Assembly: GCA_022616415.1 (NCBI GenBank)
Contig: JAKEEU010000313.1
Span: forward strand, 1 to 64,000
DNA from: Candidatus Zhuqueibacterota bacterium
GTDB taxonomy: Bacteria > Zhuqueibacterota > Zhuqueibacteria > Zhuqueibacterales > Zhuqueibacteraceae
DNA: 64,000 nt
Direction: 5' to 3'
Made by a program: the position numbers and the translations under genes. Shown one piece after another: positions 24,095-32,603 of this stretch. The notes below the pieces were generated by a model. The model worked only from the letters and a program-made list of their open reading frames with translations. It had not been told where the DNA came from and searched no databases. Numbering within the stretch: the first letter of the stretch is position 1; each line of letters opens with the position of its first letter.

Positions 24095-24365
24095 AATCGT
24101 TGAAACAGCATGATTCAAAGAAAAAATCGAAAAGCTGGAAAAGGGATTGCCACGGATTGCGCAGTTCAGAAAAGGTCTTCACGCGACTCTTGCGCGTGAT
24201 CCTTTTGTTTGGGGAACGCCGGTAGCGAAGGAGCCCAATTGGAAATATGGGTTTTATTTTGTGGGCACCTCCGATGCAATAGGAAGATTCCCTTCATTTG
24301 ATATTGCCTATAGAGTTACCGACGACACAGTATACTTGCTCGACATTGGTGCTATTAAATTCTGA
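24078..24365 (+). pseudogene. RelE/ParE-like toxin with in-frame TGA
   Basis: ATG 24078 lies within the end of the antitoxin gene and reads MKVSYKIVETA, then TGA at 24111, then FKEKIEKLEKGLPRIAQFRK in the same frame, ending YLLDIGAIKF at 24365. Joined, the 95 residues look like a RelE-fold toxin with a mid-sequence ARDPF loop and a final strand. One change, TGA to TGG (tryptophan), would restore it. The distal part could be reinitiated at TTG 24147, which would give a 72-residue fragment. Confidence 0.7.
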
Positions 24366-24374
24366 GGCCTTGCC

Positions 24375-26384
24375 ATGACCCAATTCGGAAACGTTTTCCT
24401 TCTCCTCGCGCTGGGCTGCGCGGTTTATGCCATTGTAGCGGCAATCATCGGCGCGCGGCGCCAGCAGCAGGAGATGGTCGATACCGGCCACAACGCCGCC
24501 ATCGCCGTGATGGCATTTTTGACGCTCGCCATGATCGGCCTGGTGCAGGCGTTGATGACCGACAACTTTAATTTACTATACGTCGCCGGTTACAGCAACC
24601 GCGCCTTGCCGTTTTTCTACAAGTTTACCTCGCTCTGGGCCGGCATGGCGGGCTCGCTGCTGTTTTGGGGATGGATGCTCTCCGCTTTCAGCCTGGTTTG
24701 CATTCTCATGTATCGCCGCCAGTCCCGCTTTGCGGGACTGATGCCCTACGTGACCGCGGTGTTGATGGCCGTCGCCACATTTTTTATCGTTGTCTTGGTT
24801 TTCGTTCCCGGCGCCCAACCCTTTGCGCTGCACACGCCGGCGCCGCCGGATGGGCGCGGCCTCAATCCGTTGCTGCAGCATTGGGCGATGGTGATTCACC
24901 CGCCGATACTCTACCTGGGTTATGTCGGTTTCACCGTCCCATTCGCCTTTGCGATTGCTGCCATGCTCAGCGGCCAGGTTGGCAACGAGTGGATGAAGAT
25001 CACGCGGCGCTGGACGATCATTCCGTGGTTTTTTCTCGGCGTCGGCATGATGCTCGGCGGCAAATGGGCGTATATGGAGCTTGGTTGGGGCGGCTATTGG
25101 GCGTGGGATCCGGTCGAAAACGCCGCGATGATGCCGTGGCTGTGCGGCACCGCGTTTCTCCACTCGGTCATGATTCAAGAGAAGAAAAACATGCTGCGCG
25201 TGTGGAACATGGTGTTGATCATTCTGACTTTTACGCTTTGTATTTTCGGCACGTTTCTCACCCGCAGCGGCGTCATCTCGTCGGTACATAGTTTTACCCA
25301 ATCGAGCCTGGGGCCACTTTTTTTGGGATTTGTCGGCCTCATTGCGACAAGCTCGTTCACAATAATGGGCTTGCGCCTGCACTTGCTGAAAAGTGACGTG
25401 CGCATGGATTCCGTCGTGTCGCGCGAATCGGCGTTTCTGCTCAACAACGTGGTATTTCTCGGCGCCTGTTTCGCGGTATTTTGGGGCACGCTGTTCCCGG
25501 TCGTCTCCGAAGCGGTGCGCGGCGTCAAAATCACCGTCGGCGCGCCGTGGTTCAACGCGGTGTTGGTGCCGATTTCCCTGCTGCTGCTTTTGCTCACCGG
25601 CATCGGACCTTTAGTGGCGTGGCGCAAAAGCTCGGTGGGGCATTTGAAAAAGATGTTCATGTTTCCCGCCTTGGGTGCATTCGTCGCGCTCGTGATTCTG
25701 CTCGCTGTTGGCGTGCGCCATTTCTATGCGCTCATGTCTTTCTCGCTTTGCGTGTTCGTCACGGTCACCATTGTCACCGAATTTCATCGCGGCGCCGTCG
25801 CACGCGGGCACACCAACGGCGAGCCGTATCTGTCGGCGCTGTGGCACTTGCTGATGAAAAACAAGCGGCGCTACGGCGGCTACGTCGTTCACTTCGGCAT
25901 GGTGCTCATCTTTTTGGGCGTCACCGGCACAGCGTTCACAGAAGAGGCCGAAAAGCAGCTCATGCCAGGCGAAGCCTTGAAGCTGCGGAATTACGAGCTG
26001 GTTTATCAGGATACCAAGCAATTCCAGGATCCCAACAAAATCGTGACCGAGTCCAGCATGGTTGTCAAGCGAGACGGCAAAGTGCTCGACACCATTTATC
26101 CGCAGAAGCATTTCTATATCGTGCAGCAGCAGCCGACCACCGAGGTGGCGCTGTTCTCAAACCTGCGCGAAGATTTGTACGTCGTGCTCGGCGAGCACCA
26201 ACCCCAAACCAATGCGGCGACGTTTCACGTTTATCTGAATCCGCTGATAAACTGGGTGTGGATCGGCGGCATGGTTTTGACGCTCGGCACGCTGATCACG
26301 TTGTTGCCGGATGCGCGGGAGCGAACGGGCAGAGCCGTCACAACGCCCGTCGCCAAAACCGTACGCCAGCGCGTTGCTGCTTAA
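24375..26384 (+). CDS. ccmF: Cytochrome c heme ligase subunit CcmF
   Basis: CcmF joins heme to apocytochrome CxxCH motifs on the outer side of the cytoplasmic membrane. The 669-residue protein has about 15 membrane segments and the WWD heme-binding motif (WGGYWAWDPVENAAMMPWL, from about residue 238). Its expected partners ccmC and ccmH are not in the window. A five-heme lipoprotein at 33146 is a likely client. It follows the RelE-like fragment by nine bases and is separated from ccmE by 2.3 kb of TA genes, probably inserted into a ccmEF operon. Confidence 0.95.
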   Translation: MTQFGNVFLLLALGCAVYAIVAAIIGARRQQQEMVDTGHNAAIAVMAFLTLAMIGLVQALMTDNFNLLYVAGYSNRALPFFYKFTSLWAGMAGSLLFWGWMLSAFSLVCILMYRRQSRFAGLMPYVTAVLMAVATFFIVVLVFVPGAQPFALHTPAPPDGRGLNPLLQHWAMVIHPPILYLGYVGFTVPFAFAIAAMLSGQVGNEWMKITRRWTIIPWFFLGVGMMLGGKWAYMELGWGGYWAWDPVENAAMMPWLCGTAFLHSVMIQEKKNMLRVWNMVLIILTFTLCIFGTFLTRSGVISSVHSFTQSSLGPLFLGFVGLIATSSFTIMGLRLHLLKSDVRMDSVVSRESAFLLNNVVFLGACFAVFWGTLFPVVSEAVRGVKITVGAPWFNAVLVPISLLLLLLTGIGPLVAWRKSSVGHLKKMFMFPALGAFVALVILLAVGVRHFYALMSFSLCVFVTVTIVTEFHRGAVARGHTNGEPYLSALWHLLMKNKRRYGGYVVHFGMVLIFLGVTGTAFTEEAEKQLMPGEALKLRNYELVYQDTKQFQDPNKIVTESSMVVKRDGKVLDTIYPQKHFYIVQQQPTTEVALFSNLREDLYVVLGEHQPQTNAATFHVYLNPLINWVWIGGMVLTLGTLITLLPDARERTGRAVTTPVAKTVRQRVAA

Positions 26385-26438
26385 CAAGGAAATTCTAATA
26401 ACAAACTGGCGCAGAAAATTTGCTGCGGATAGAAGTAA

Positions 26439-26714
26439 TTGCAACCTCAATATCAAGAACAGTTGCACGACATCGACGAAAGTTTTCCTGGAATTGTGAG
26501 TACTCCCGGTGTATGCGGCGGTGCGCCTCGCATTGTCCGCACACGGATTCCAGTCTGGGGTTTAGTGCAAGCCCAAAGATTAGGAGCGAGCGATGCAGAC
26601 TTGTTGCTTTGGTATCCAACACTGCGAGCAGAAGACCTCGCCAATGCATGGGCTTATTTCCAGGCTCATCAGGAAGAGATCGAGCAGCAAATCCGCCAGA
26701 ACGAAGAGGCGTAA
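26439..26714 (+). CDS. DUF433 antitoxin-like protein, no toxin
   Basis: From TTG 26439 the 91-residue product has the DUF433 core, shifted (GGAPRIVRTRIPVWGLVQ, then LLWYPTLRAEDLANAWAYF) with a longer helical tail rich in Glu/Gln. No toxin follows: the overlapping ATG reads only two codons. It is an orphan antitoxin, or a free DNA-binding protein. Confidence 0.7.
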   Translation: MQPQYQEQLHDIDESFPGIVSTPGVCGGAPRIVRTRIPVWGLVQAQRLGASDADLLLWYPTLRAEDLANAWAYFQAHQEEIEQQIRQNEEA

Positions 26715-26722
26715 ATGGCGTG

Positions 26723-26787
26723 ACTATTTAGTGACTTTGGACTTCGGACACAAAGACTTCGGACTTACAACTTAGGACATACAACTA
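26723..26787. repeat. GACTTCGGAC-phrase repeat before add
   Basis: The spacer holds imperfect phrases TTTGGACTTCGGACACAAAG, GACTTCGGACTTACAAC, TTAGGACATACAAC. It occupies the space right up to the ribosome site of add. Confidence 0.6.
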
Positions 26788-26799
26788 GGGAGCGCATTT

Positions 26800-27831
26800 A
26801 TGAAAATCACCCGCGACTTATTATTTGAATTACCGAAAACCGATTTGCACGTTCACCTCGACGGCTCGCTGCGGGTAAAGACCGCGATTGAATTGGCCAA
26901 AGCGAACGATATTCCCTTGCCGAGCCACAACGAAGCCGAGGTGCAGGATTTTTTGTCGGTAAAAGGCCAGGTCGAAAATCTCAAAACGTATCTCGACAAA
27001 TTCGATTTCACCTTGAAGCTGATGCAAAACGAGGAGTCGCTCAAGCGCATTGCTTATGAGCTGGCCGAAGACGCGGCGCGGGAGAACATTACCTACATGG
27101 AAGTGCGCTATTCGCCGATTTTGCACCAGCAAAAAGGCCTCAGCCTCGAGCAGGTCGTCGACGCCGTGCTCGAGGGGCTGCGCGAAGCCGAGCACAAATA
27201 TCCGATTCGCTGCGGGGTGATCATCTGCGGCATTCGTTCGATCGACCCGGCCACCTCGGTGCGGCTGGCAGAATTAACCGTGGCTTACAAACGCAAAGGC
27301 GTGGTGGCGTTTGACCTGGCCGGCGGGGAATACGACAATCCGGCAAAAGATCATGCCAAGGCCTTTTACGTCGTTCGCAAAAATTGCATCAATTGCACCG
27401 TTCACGCCGGCGAGGCTTACGGCCCCGACAGCATTCATCAAGCCATTCACGCCCTGGGCGCCCATCGCATCGGCCACGGCACGCGCCTGATCGAAGACGA
27501 AGATTTGCTCAATTACGTTTGCGACCATCGCATTCCTTTGGAGATTTGCCTGACGAGCAACGTGCAAACCAAGACCGTGTTGCGCATCGAGCACCATCCT
27601 TTCAAAAAATATCTCGACCGCCAACTGCGCACGACGCTGAACACCGACAATCGCCTGATATCCAACACCACGATGACCGACGAGTTGTGGCTGGCGGTGC
27701 AAACCTGGGATTTGGATTTTGCCCAGGTCAAAAAAGTCATTCTGAACGGTTTTAAGAGCTTGTTCATTCCGTTTGCCGAGAAGGTGCGGATTTATAACGA
27801 AGCCAAAGCGAGGTTGAGCCAGTTTGAGTGA
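26800..27831 (+). CDS. add: Adenosine deaminase
   Basis: The 343-residue enzyme deaminates adenosine to inosine in purine salvage. It has the zinc motif HVHLDG (17-22), the catalytic HAGE (202-205) and the TDN metal-aspartate near residue 283. The rest follows the (beta/alpha)8 amidohydrolase fold. It stands alone on its transcript between a DUF433 gene and the sigma-factor operon. N6-methyl-AMP or aminofutalosine deaminase paralogues look similar, so substrate is likely but not certain. Confidence 0.92.
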   Translation: MKITRDLLFELPKTDLHVHLDGSLRVKTAIELAKANDIPLPSHNEAEVQDFLSVKGQVENLKTYLDKFDFTLKLMQNEESLKRIAYELAEDAARENITYMEVRYSPILHQQKGLSLEQVVDAVLEGLREAEHKYPIRCGVIICGIRSIDPATSVRLAELTVAYKRKGVVAFDLAGGEYDNPAKDHAKAFYVVRKNCINCTVHAGEAYGPDSIHQAIHALGAHRIGHGTRLIEDEDLLNYVCDHRIPLEICLTSNVQTKTVLRIEHHPFKKYLDRQLRTTLNTDNRLISNTTMTDELWLAVQTWDLDFAQVKKVILNGFKSLFIPFAEKVRIYNEAKARLSQFE

Positions 27832-28018
27832 GTGACGGGAATGGCCGGCGTTAAAGTTTTAATGCCACGCTTTTATTTGTTGACGAAAGGGAATTTATAC
27901 GGCAACTGCGACGAAATCTTCAGCACGTGCGGCGACGCCTTCTGACGCAGAGCTTTTAGCTGCAATCGCTCAAAAGCAGGAATGGGCGCTCGCGGCACTC
28001 TACGACCGCTACGCTACC

Positions 28019-28504
28019 GTGCTCTACAGCCTGGCGTTGAAGATCTTGAGCAAGAGTGGACCGGCGCAGGACGTGGTACATGAAGCCTTTTTGACGGCTT
28101 GGCGCAAGGCCGGCATGTACAATGAGACTCGCGGCAATGTGGCAACGTGGCTGATCGTCCTATGCCGGAATTTGGCGATCGATCAATATCGCGCCAAAAT
28201 GCGTCTCGCCAGCCGTCGGGTTGAGCTTGATGCTGCTGCCGAGCATTTGATATCGCAGGAAGATGATCCTGCCGTCGCGGCTTTGGCCGCAGAAGACATC
28301 CGGCAGCTCCGCGAAGCGCTCGTCAAGCTCCCGCCGGAGCAAAAGCAGGTTATCGAAATGGCTTATTTTCAGGGCATGAGCCAATCGGAAATTGCCGCGG
28401 CTACGCAGACACCTTTGGGCACGGTCAAGACCCGCGCGCGGCAGGCGCTGCTGAAACTGCGCAATGCCCTCGTCGATATCGCGCCGGATATGGCGGGCGG
28501 TTGA
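28019..28504 (+). CDS. ECF RNA polymerase sigma factor
   Basis: The product has sigma2 (VVHEAFLTAWRKAGMYN and LAIDQYRAKMR) and sigma4 (LPPEQKQVIEMAYFQGMSQ, LGTVKTRARQALLKL). GTG 28019 is the first ordinary start in frame, giving 161 residues, but the frame stays open back to 27884 and the first helix of sigma2 (LAALYDRYATV) lies upstream of 28019. No ATG, GTG or TTG is present there; AUU 27893 or AUC 27965 would be needed. A transmembrane anti-sigma gene follows at 28589, the usual regulator. Confidence 0.88.
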   Translation: MLYSLALKILSKSGPAQDVVHEAFLTAWRKAGMYNETRGNVATWLIVLCRNLAIDQYRAKMRLASRRVELDAAAEHLISQEDDPAVAALAAEDIRQLREALVKLPPEQKQVIEMAYFQGMSQSEIAAATQTPLGTVKTRARQALLKLRNALVDIAPDMAGG

Positions 28505-28588
28505 GTTTTAAAGGCTTTTTGATTTGCAAAAAACTGTTTGGACGTTTGCTTCGTATATATTTAAAATGAAGACGGCAAAAACAAACCT

Positions 28589-29446
28589 ATGATGGCAGAC
28601 GAGTTCACCGAGCTTGCCGAGCCTTTTGTCTTGGGCATGCTCGACGAAAAAGAGGCGCGGCAATTTCAACAGCACCTTGCCACCAGTTGCCGGGAATGCC
28701 GGCAGGCGGTGGATGAGGCCAAACGCGTCGCGCATGCACTGCCGTTTACCGTGCCCCAGAATGAGCCGCCGGCAGAATTAAAGCAGCGCTTGCTCGCAAC
28801 CATCGGCGCCGAAGCCAACGTCGTCAAAATGCGCCCCGTTGCCGAAAAACGCGCAGAGGGCCGATCCGGGCCGGCAACCATTCGCTCCATGCCGCAGCGC
28901 ACGTTCGTTCAGCGCCTCCGGGGCACGCTGGCTTGGGCCGCGGTGTTTTTGCTCTTTGCCGCCGGCTATGGTTATTTCCTCCAGCGCGATTTCATCAAAC
29001 AGTTGCAGCAGCAATTAAGTGCGCGCAACGCTGAAATCAAGCTGCTGCAATTCGAAATGGAACGGCAAAAGACGGTAATCGAACAAATTAGAAAAAGCAC
29101 CGCCTCACGATTGTTGTTGGTCGAACTCAAAGGCACGGAAGTGAAACCTTCCGGCGGCATCAAGATTTTGCTGGATCCCCAAACTGCCGGCGGCAGCTTT
29201 ATCGCCTACGACTTGCCGGCGCTGCCGGATGAGCACGATTATCAGCTTTGGTTTTTGAAAGACGGCAAGCCTTTCGACGCCGGCGTTTTTCACGTAAATG
29301 AAAAGGGCGAATTTATCGGAGAAGTTCAGCATCTGCCCGAAAAGCTGGCCGGCATCTCCGCCTTCGCCATTACCCGCGAGCCGAAAGGGGGCAGCCCAAC
29401 GCCGACTATGCCGATATATTGGGTTGGCGCCGTGCAAGAGGGATGA
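28589..29446 (+). CDS. RskA-type transmembrane anti-sigma factor
   Basis: The 285-residue product has an N-terminal zinc-binding anti-sigma fold (LAEPFVLGMLDEKEARQFQQ, then a CREC pair), one transmembrane helix (about 115-132) followed by a coiled coil, and a C-terminal RskA extracytoplasmic domain (EHDYQLWFLKDGKPFDAGVF) that senses a signal. It binds the upstream ECF sigma factor and releases it on proteolysis, as known for the family. A strong terminator follows at 29497. Confidence 0.9.
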   Translation: MMADEFTELAEPFVLGMLDEKEARQFQQHLATSCRECRQAVDEAKRVAHALPFTVPQNEPPAELKQRLLATIGAEANVVKMRPVAEKRAEGRSGPATIRSMPQRTFVQRLRGTLAWAAVFLLFAAGYGYFLQRDFIKQLQQQLSARNAEIKLLQFEMERQKTVIEQIRKSTASRLLLVELKGTEVKPSGGIKILLDPQTAGGSFIAYDLPALPDEHDYQLWFLKDGKPFDAGVFHVNEKGEFIGEVQHLPEKLAGISAFAITREPKGGSPTPTMPIYWVGAVQEG

Positions 29447-29496
29447 CCGTAGCGCAGACGGCCCGTTCGCTCTTCTAAAAAAATCATAGAAATCGC

Positions 29497-29535
29497 AAAG
29501 CCCGCGGCGTAGCTCGCCATGGGCTTTTGTTTTTT
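29497..29535 (+). terminator. Rho-independent terminator after the sigma/anti-sigma operon
   Basis: AAAGCCC (29497-29503) pairs with GGGCTTT (29521-29527), with an inner GGCG/CGCC stem, then TGTTTTTT. It is the clearest intrinsic terminator in the window. Confidence 0.88.
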
Positions 29536-29552
29536 CTGCCCGGAAAATTTTC

Positions 29553-29581
29553 TTGACAAGTCTCAACGGCTTTACTATATT
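29553..29581 (+). promoter_or_regulatory. Consensus sigma70 promoter
   Basis: TTGACA (29553-29558) matches consensus fully and TATATT (29576-29581) matches five of six, with a 17-bp spacer. It serves the DmpA-type peptidase at 29680. The transcript leader would contain the AAGTCGAAC palindrome. Confidence 0.82.
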
Positions 29582-29587
29582 GCGTAG

Positions 29588-29656
29588 GCGAAGTCGAACC
29601 TGCACTCAGAGGTTTTTGATAAATAAAATGAGAAGCTTCCAAGTGCAAGTCCGACT
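29588..29656. repeat. AAGTCGGACTTG-family imperfect inverted repeat
   Basis: AAGTCGAACCTGCACTC on the left pairs at 14 of 17 positions with the complement of AAGTGCAAGTCCGACTT on the right. The arrangement repeats the palindrome at 11749-11813, down to a CTTTACTCAT-like flank. Confidence 0.7.
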
Positions 29657-29679
29657 TTACTCATTTTAACGAGGAAAAC

Positions 29680-30912
29680 TTGTCTGTCCAGCCCATTTCG
29701 CGCCGAAAATTTCTTACCCAAGCTACCACGGCGGCGTTAACTCTCCCGCTTGCTCTATCCGGAAGAGGCCTCTGTCAATCCCCGCGCTCATTGCCTACTC
29801 GTCGCCGCTTGCGTGAAATTGGCATTGTGATTGGCACGCTTCCCACCGGAAAGTGGAACGCCATCACCGACGTGCCCGGCGTCAAAGTCGGCCATTGCAC
29901 TCGTAACGAAGGCGACGGCGAGTTGATCATTGGCCGCGGGCCGATTCGCACGGGCGTTACTGTCATTCTGCCCAACGACGACGTCTTTCGCGAGAATCTC
30001 ACCGCCGGCAGGTTCGTCATGAATGGCAACGGCGAGATGATCGGCTTGGGCAGCGTCGATCAGCGCGGCCTTTTGCAATCACCAGTTTTCCTCACCGACA
30101 CCTCGAATATTGGCCGCGTGATGAACGGCGCGATGACGTGGTTTCTGCGAACGTATCCGGAAATCGGCGATTCGATGCCGGTACCTGTTCCGCTCGTCGC
30201 GGAAACATGGGCGGGTTTTTTGCACGATGTGGCCGGACGCCATCTCAATGACGAGCATGTGCTGGCAGCCATCCAAGATGCGCAAAGCGGACCAGTACAT
30301 GAGGGCGCGGTCGGCGGCGGCGTGGGCATGGTGTGTTACGATTTCAAAGGCGGCATCGGCACGGCTTCGCGAGTTTTGCCGGAACGGCACGGCGGCTACA
30401 CGATTGGGGTGCTCGTACAAACAAATCACGGCAGCCGCGAGCAGTTGATGATCAACGGCGTGCCGGTCGGCAGGGAAATTTCTGATTTGCAGACCGTGGA
30501 AGGAAAGAAGTCAAAATCCATTTTGCTCATCGGGGCCACCAACGCGCCGATGATTCCGAGCCAGTTACAAAGGCTCTGCAAGCGCATGGCTTTCGGCTTG
30601 GCGCGCACCGGCGCGCTCTCATCGCACAGCTCCGGCGATTTGCTGTTGTTCTTCTCAACCGGCGTCAAAGTGAAGCGCCACGATTTTCCTTTGGAAAAAA
30701 ATAAAAGCAATGTCGGGGTGATGACTGAAATTGAAATTTTCAACGATGAGTGGATCACACACGCGCACCAAGCTGCGATGGAAGCCGCCGAAGAGGCGAT
30801 TCTCAACGCCTTGTGCATGGCCGAAACGACGACCGGCATCAATGGCAACACAGCGTATGCGTTGCCGATTGAGCGTCTGCAAGGAATTATGCGAAAATAC
30901 GGGCGTTTGTAA
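29680..30912 (+). CDS. P1 family aminopeptidase (DmpA/S58) with Tat signal
   Basis: The 410-residue protein begins at TTG with a twin-arginine leader (SRRKFLTQ) and then has the DmpA fold: ITDVPGVKVGHCT, EGAVGGGVGMVCYDFKGGIG and ATNAPMIPSQLQRLCKRM. DmpA enzymes autocleave before the nucleophilic serine, usually at a Gly-Ser bond. The matching segment here reads KSILLIGATNAP with Lys before Ser, so autoprocessing may differ; I am unsure of this alignment. They release N-terminal D- or L-amino acids from peptides in the periplasm. Confidence 0.88.
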   Translation: MSVQPISRRKFLTQATTAALTLPLALSGRGLCQSPRSLPTRRRLREIGIVIGTLPTGKWNAITDVPGVKVGHCTRNEGDGELIIGRGPIRTGVTVILPNDDVFRENLTAGRFVMNGNGEMIGLGSVDQRGLLQSPVFLTDTSNIGRVMNGAMTWFLRTYPEIGDSMPVPVPLVAETWAGFLHDVAGRHLNDEHVLAAIQDAQSGPVHEGAVGGGVGMVCYDFKGGIGTASRVLPERHGGYTIGVLVQTNHGSREQLMINGVPVGREISDLQTVEGKKSKSILLIGATNAPMIPSQLQRLCKRMAFGLARTGALSSHSSGDLLLFFSTGVKVKRHDFPLEKNKSNVGVMTEIEIFNDEWITHAHQAAMEAAEEAILNALCMAETTTGINGNTAYALPIERLQGIMRKYGRL

Positions 30913-30936
30913 TACCTTGATTTTGTGCATATAAAA

Positions 30937-31009
30937 GTCATTGCGAGGAGCGAAGCGACGAAGCAATCCGGTGATTGCAAAGAGATTGCTTCGCTGCGCT
31001 CGCAATGAC
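30937..31009. repeat. Dispersed ATTGCGAGGAGCGAAGC palindromic repeat
   Basis: GTCATTGCGAGGAGCGAAGC at the left end is inverted at the right end (GCTTCGCTGCGCTCGCAATG), with GAAGCAATC/GATTGCTTC nested between. Copies of this type occur in many unrelated bacterial genomes (from recall). It fills the spacer before glgA. Confidence 0.85.
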
Positions 31010-31102
31010 AATTTTATTGAAACGATAGGCTAGGCTACGCCTGCCGAAAGCATCACGATAAACCCACGGGATGTTTTTTCTTGAGGAGACAAAGAAAATA
31101 AA

Positions 31103-32557
31103 ATGCGAATTGCTTTTGCAACCAGTGAATGCGTTCCTTTTGTCAAAACCGGCGGTTTGGCGGATGTCAGCGGGGCGTTGCCGAAAGCGTTGGCGGCGGA
31201 GGGCAACGAGGTCAAGGTGTTTTTGCCTTTGTACGGCTCGATCAACACTCTCAGCCACGGGTTGAGTTTTGCTCATGAGCTGCATGGCATTCCCGCGCAG
31301 ATTGGCGGCGAAACCGTGTATTATCACGTCTGGTATAAAAGGGATGATACCGGAGCCGAGTTTTATTTAATCGATTGTCCGCAATATTATCATCGTTCGC
31401 AGATTTATACCAGCGATGCCGACGAAGACAAGCGCTACATTCTCTTGCAAAACGCGGTGCTGCAGATTTTGCAGCGCTTCAATTGGGCGCCGGACGTATT
31501 GCACTGCAATGATTGGCAGACGGCGCTGCTGCCGGTTTATTTGAGAGAGAAATACGGTTGGGACAGCCTGTTTTGGAAAACGGCGTCGGTGTTGTCGATT
31601 CACAATTTGGCCTATCAAGGCTTGTTCTCAAAGGAATCGATTTATCACGCGGGATTGTATTATGACAAATTTTATCCCGGCGGGCCGTATGAGTTTCACA
31701 ACGCGTTCTCATTTTTAAAAGCGGGGATACTGTATGCCGACGCGCTGACGACGGTGAGCGAAACGTACGCGCGGGAGATTCAAACGCTGGATTATGGCGA
31801 GCGCCTGGACGGCGTGCTGGCGATGCGGCGAGATGATTTGTTCGGCATTTTGAATGGCATCGACCCCAACGATTGGAATCCACGAGTCGATAAATTCATT
31901 CCGCAGCGCTATGATCTGGAGAATTTTAGCGACAAGACAAAGAACAAGAAGGCGCTATTGGCGCAAGTGGGATTGCCGTTTGATGAAAGCGTGCCGATGA
32001 TCGGCATGATCACGCGCTTGACGGTGCAAAAGGGCCTGGAGATTCTTTCGCAGGCGTTCACCGATCTGATGCAGATGCCGGTGCAGTTGGTGATTTTGGG
32101 AAGCGGCGAGAAAAAATACGAGGATTTCCTGCGATGGGCAGCGAGCACGTACCCCGGCAAGGTTTCGGCCTATATTGGTTTCAACAATGCGTTGGCGCAT
32201 TTGATCACCGCCGGCTGCGATATGTACCTGATGCCGTCGCGCTACGAGCCGTGCGGGTTGAATCAAATGTACAGCTTGAATTACGGCACCGTGCCCATCG
32301 TGCGCCGGACCGGTGGATTGGCGGACACGGTGAGAGACTATCACGAGCTCAACGGCCAGGGCAACGGGTTTTCGTTCTGGGATTTTACTTCGTATGCGCT
32401 GTACACCAGCGTGTACCGCGCGCTCGAACTGTTTCATCAGAAAGACGTTTGGATGAAGATTATCAAGCGCGGCATGTCCGAGGATTTTTCGTGGCAGAAG
32501 TCGGCACGGAAGTATATGGAAGTTTATCGCTGGGCCAAGAGCAAGCGCGGCGGCTAA
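31103..32557 (+). CDS. glgA: Glycogen synthase (ADP-glucose type, GT5)
   Basis: The 484-residue glucosyltransferase extends alpha-1,4-glucan using ADP-glucose. It carries the N-terminal KTGGLADV (15-22), the central HNLAYQG, and the C-terminal GT-B domain with SRYEPCGLNQ and GTVPIVRRTGGLADTV. No branching enzyme or glgC is adjacent. A strong GAGGAG site lies 14 bases before the ATG, rather far, so start choice is uncertain by a few codons. Confidence 0.94.
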   Translation: MRIAFATSECVPFVKTGGLADVSGALPKALAAEGNEVKVFLPLYGSINTLSHGLSFAHELHGIPAQIGGETVYYHVWYKRDDTGAEFYLIDCPQYYHRSQIYTSDADEDKRYILLQNAVLQILQRFNWAPDVLHCNDWQTALLPVYLREKYGWDSLFWKTASVLSIHNLAYQGLFSKESIYHAGLYYDKFYPGGPYEFHNAFSFLKAGILYADALTTVSETYAREIQTLDYGERLDGVLAMRRDDLFGILNGIDPNDWNPRVDKFIPQRYDLENFSDKTKNKKALLAQVGLPFDESVPMIGMITRLTVQKGLEILSQAFTDLMQMPVQLVILGSGEKKYEDFLRWAASTYPGKVSAYIGFNNALAHLITAGCDMYLMPSRYEPCGLNQMYSLNYGTVPIVRRTGGLADTVRDYHELNGQGNGFSFWDFTSYALYTSVYRALELFHQKDVWMKIIKRGMSEDFSWQKSARKYMEVYRWAKSKRGG

Positions 32558-32603
32558 ATTATAGGTTGGTTTTTAACATCGCTATTGGTATTTTGGGGTT
32601 ATC

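Noticed and set aside
24111..24113. TGA as selenocysteine or recoded tryptophan
   Set aside because: TGA ends other genes in this window (for example ccmE), no SECIS-like hairpin follows, and the other toxins are also broken; a nonsense mutation is simpler.
29497..29527. tRNA-like hairpin (TAGCTCGCC)
   Set aside because: Stem plus T-tract fits a terminator and there is no cloverleaf.
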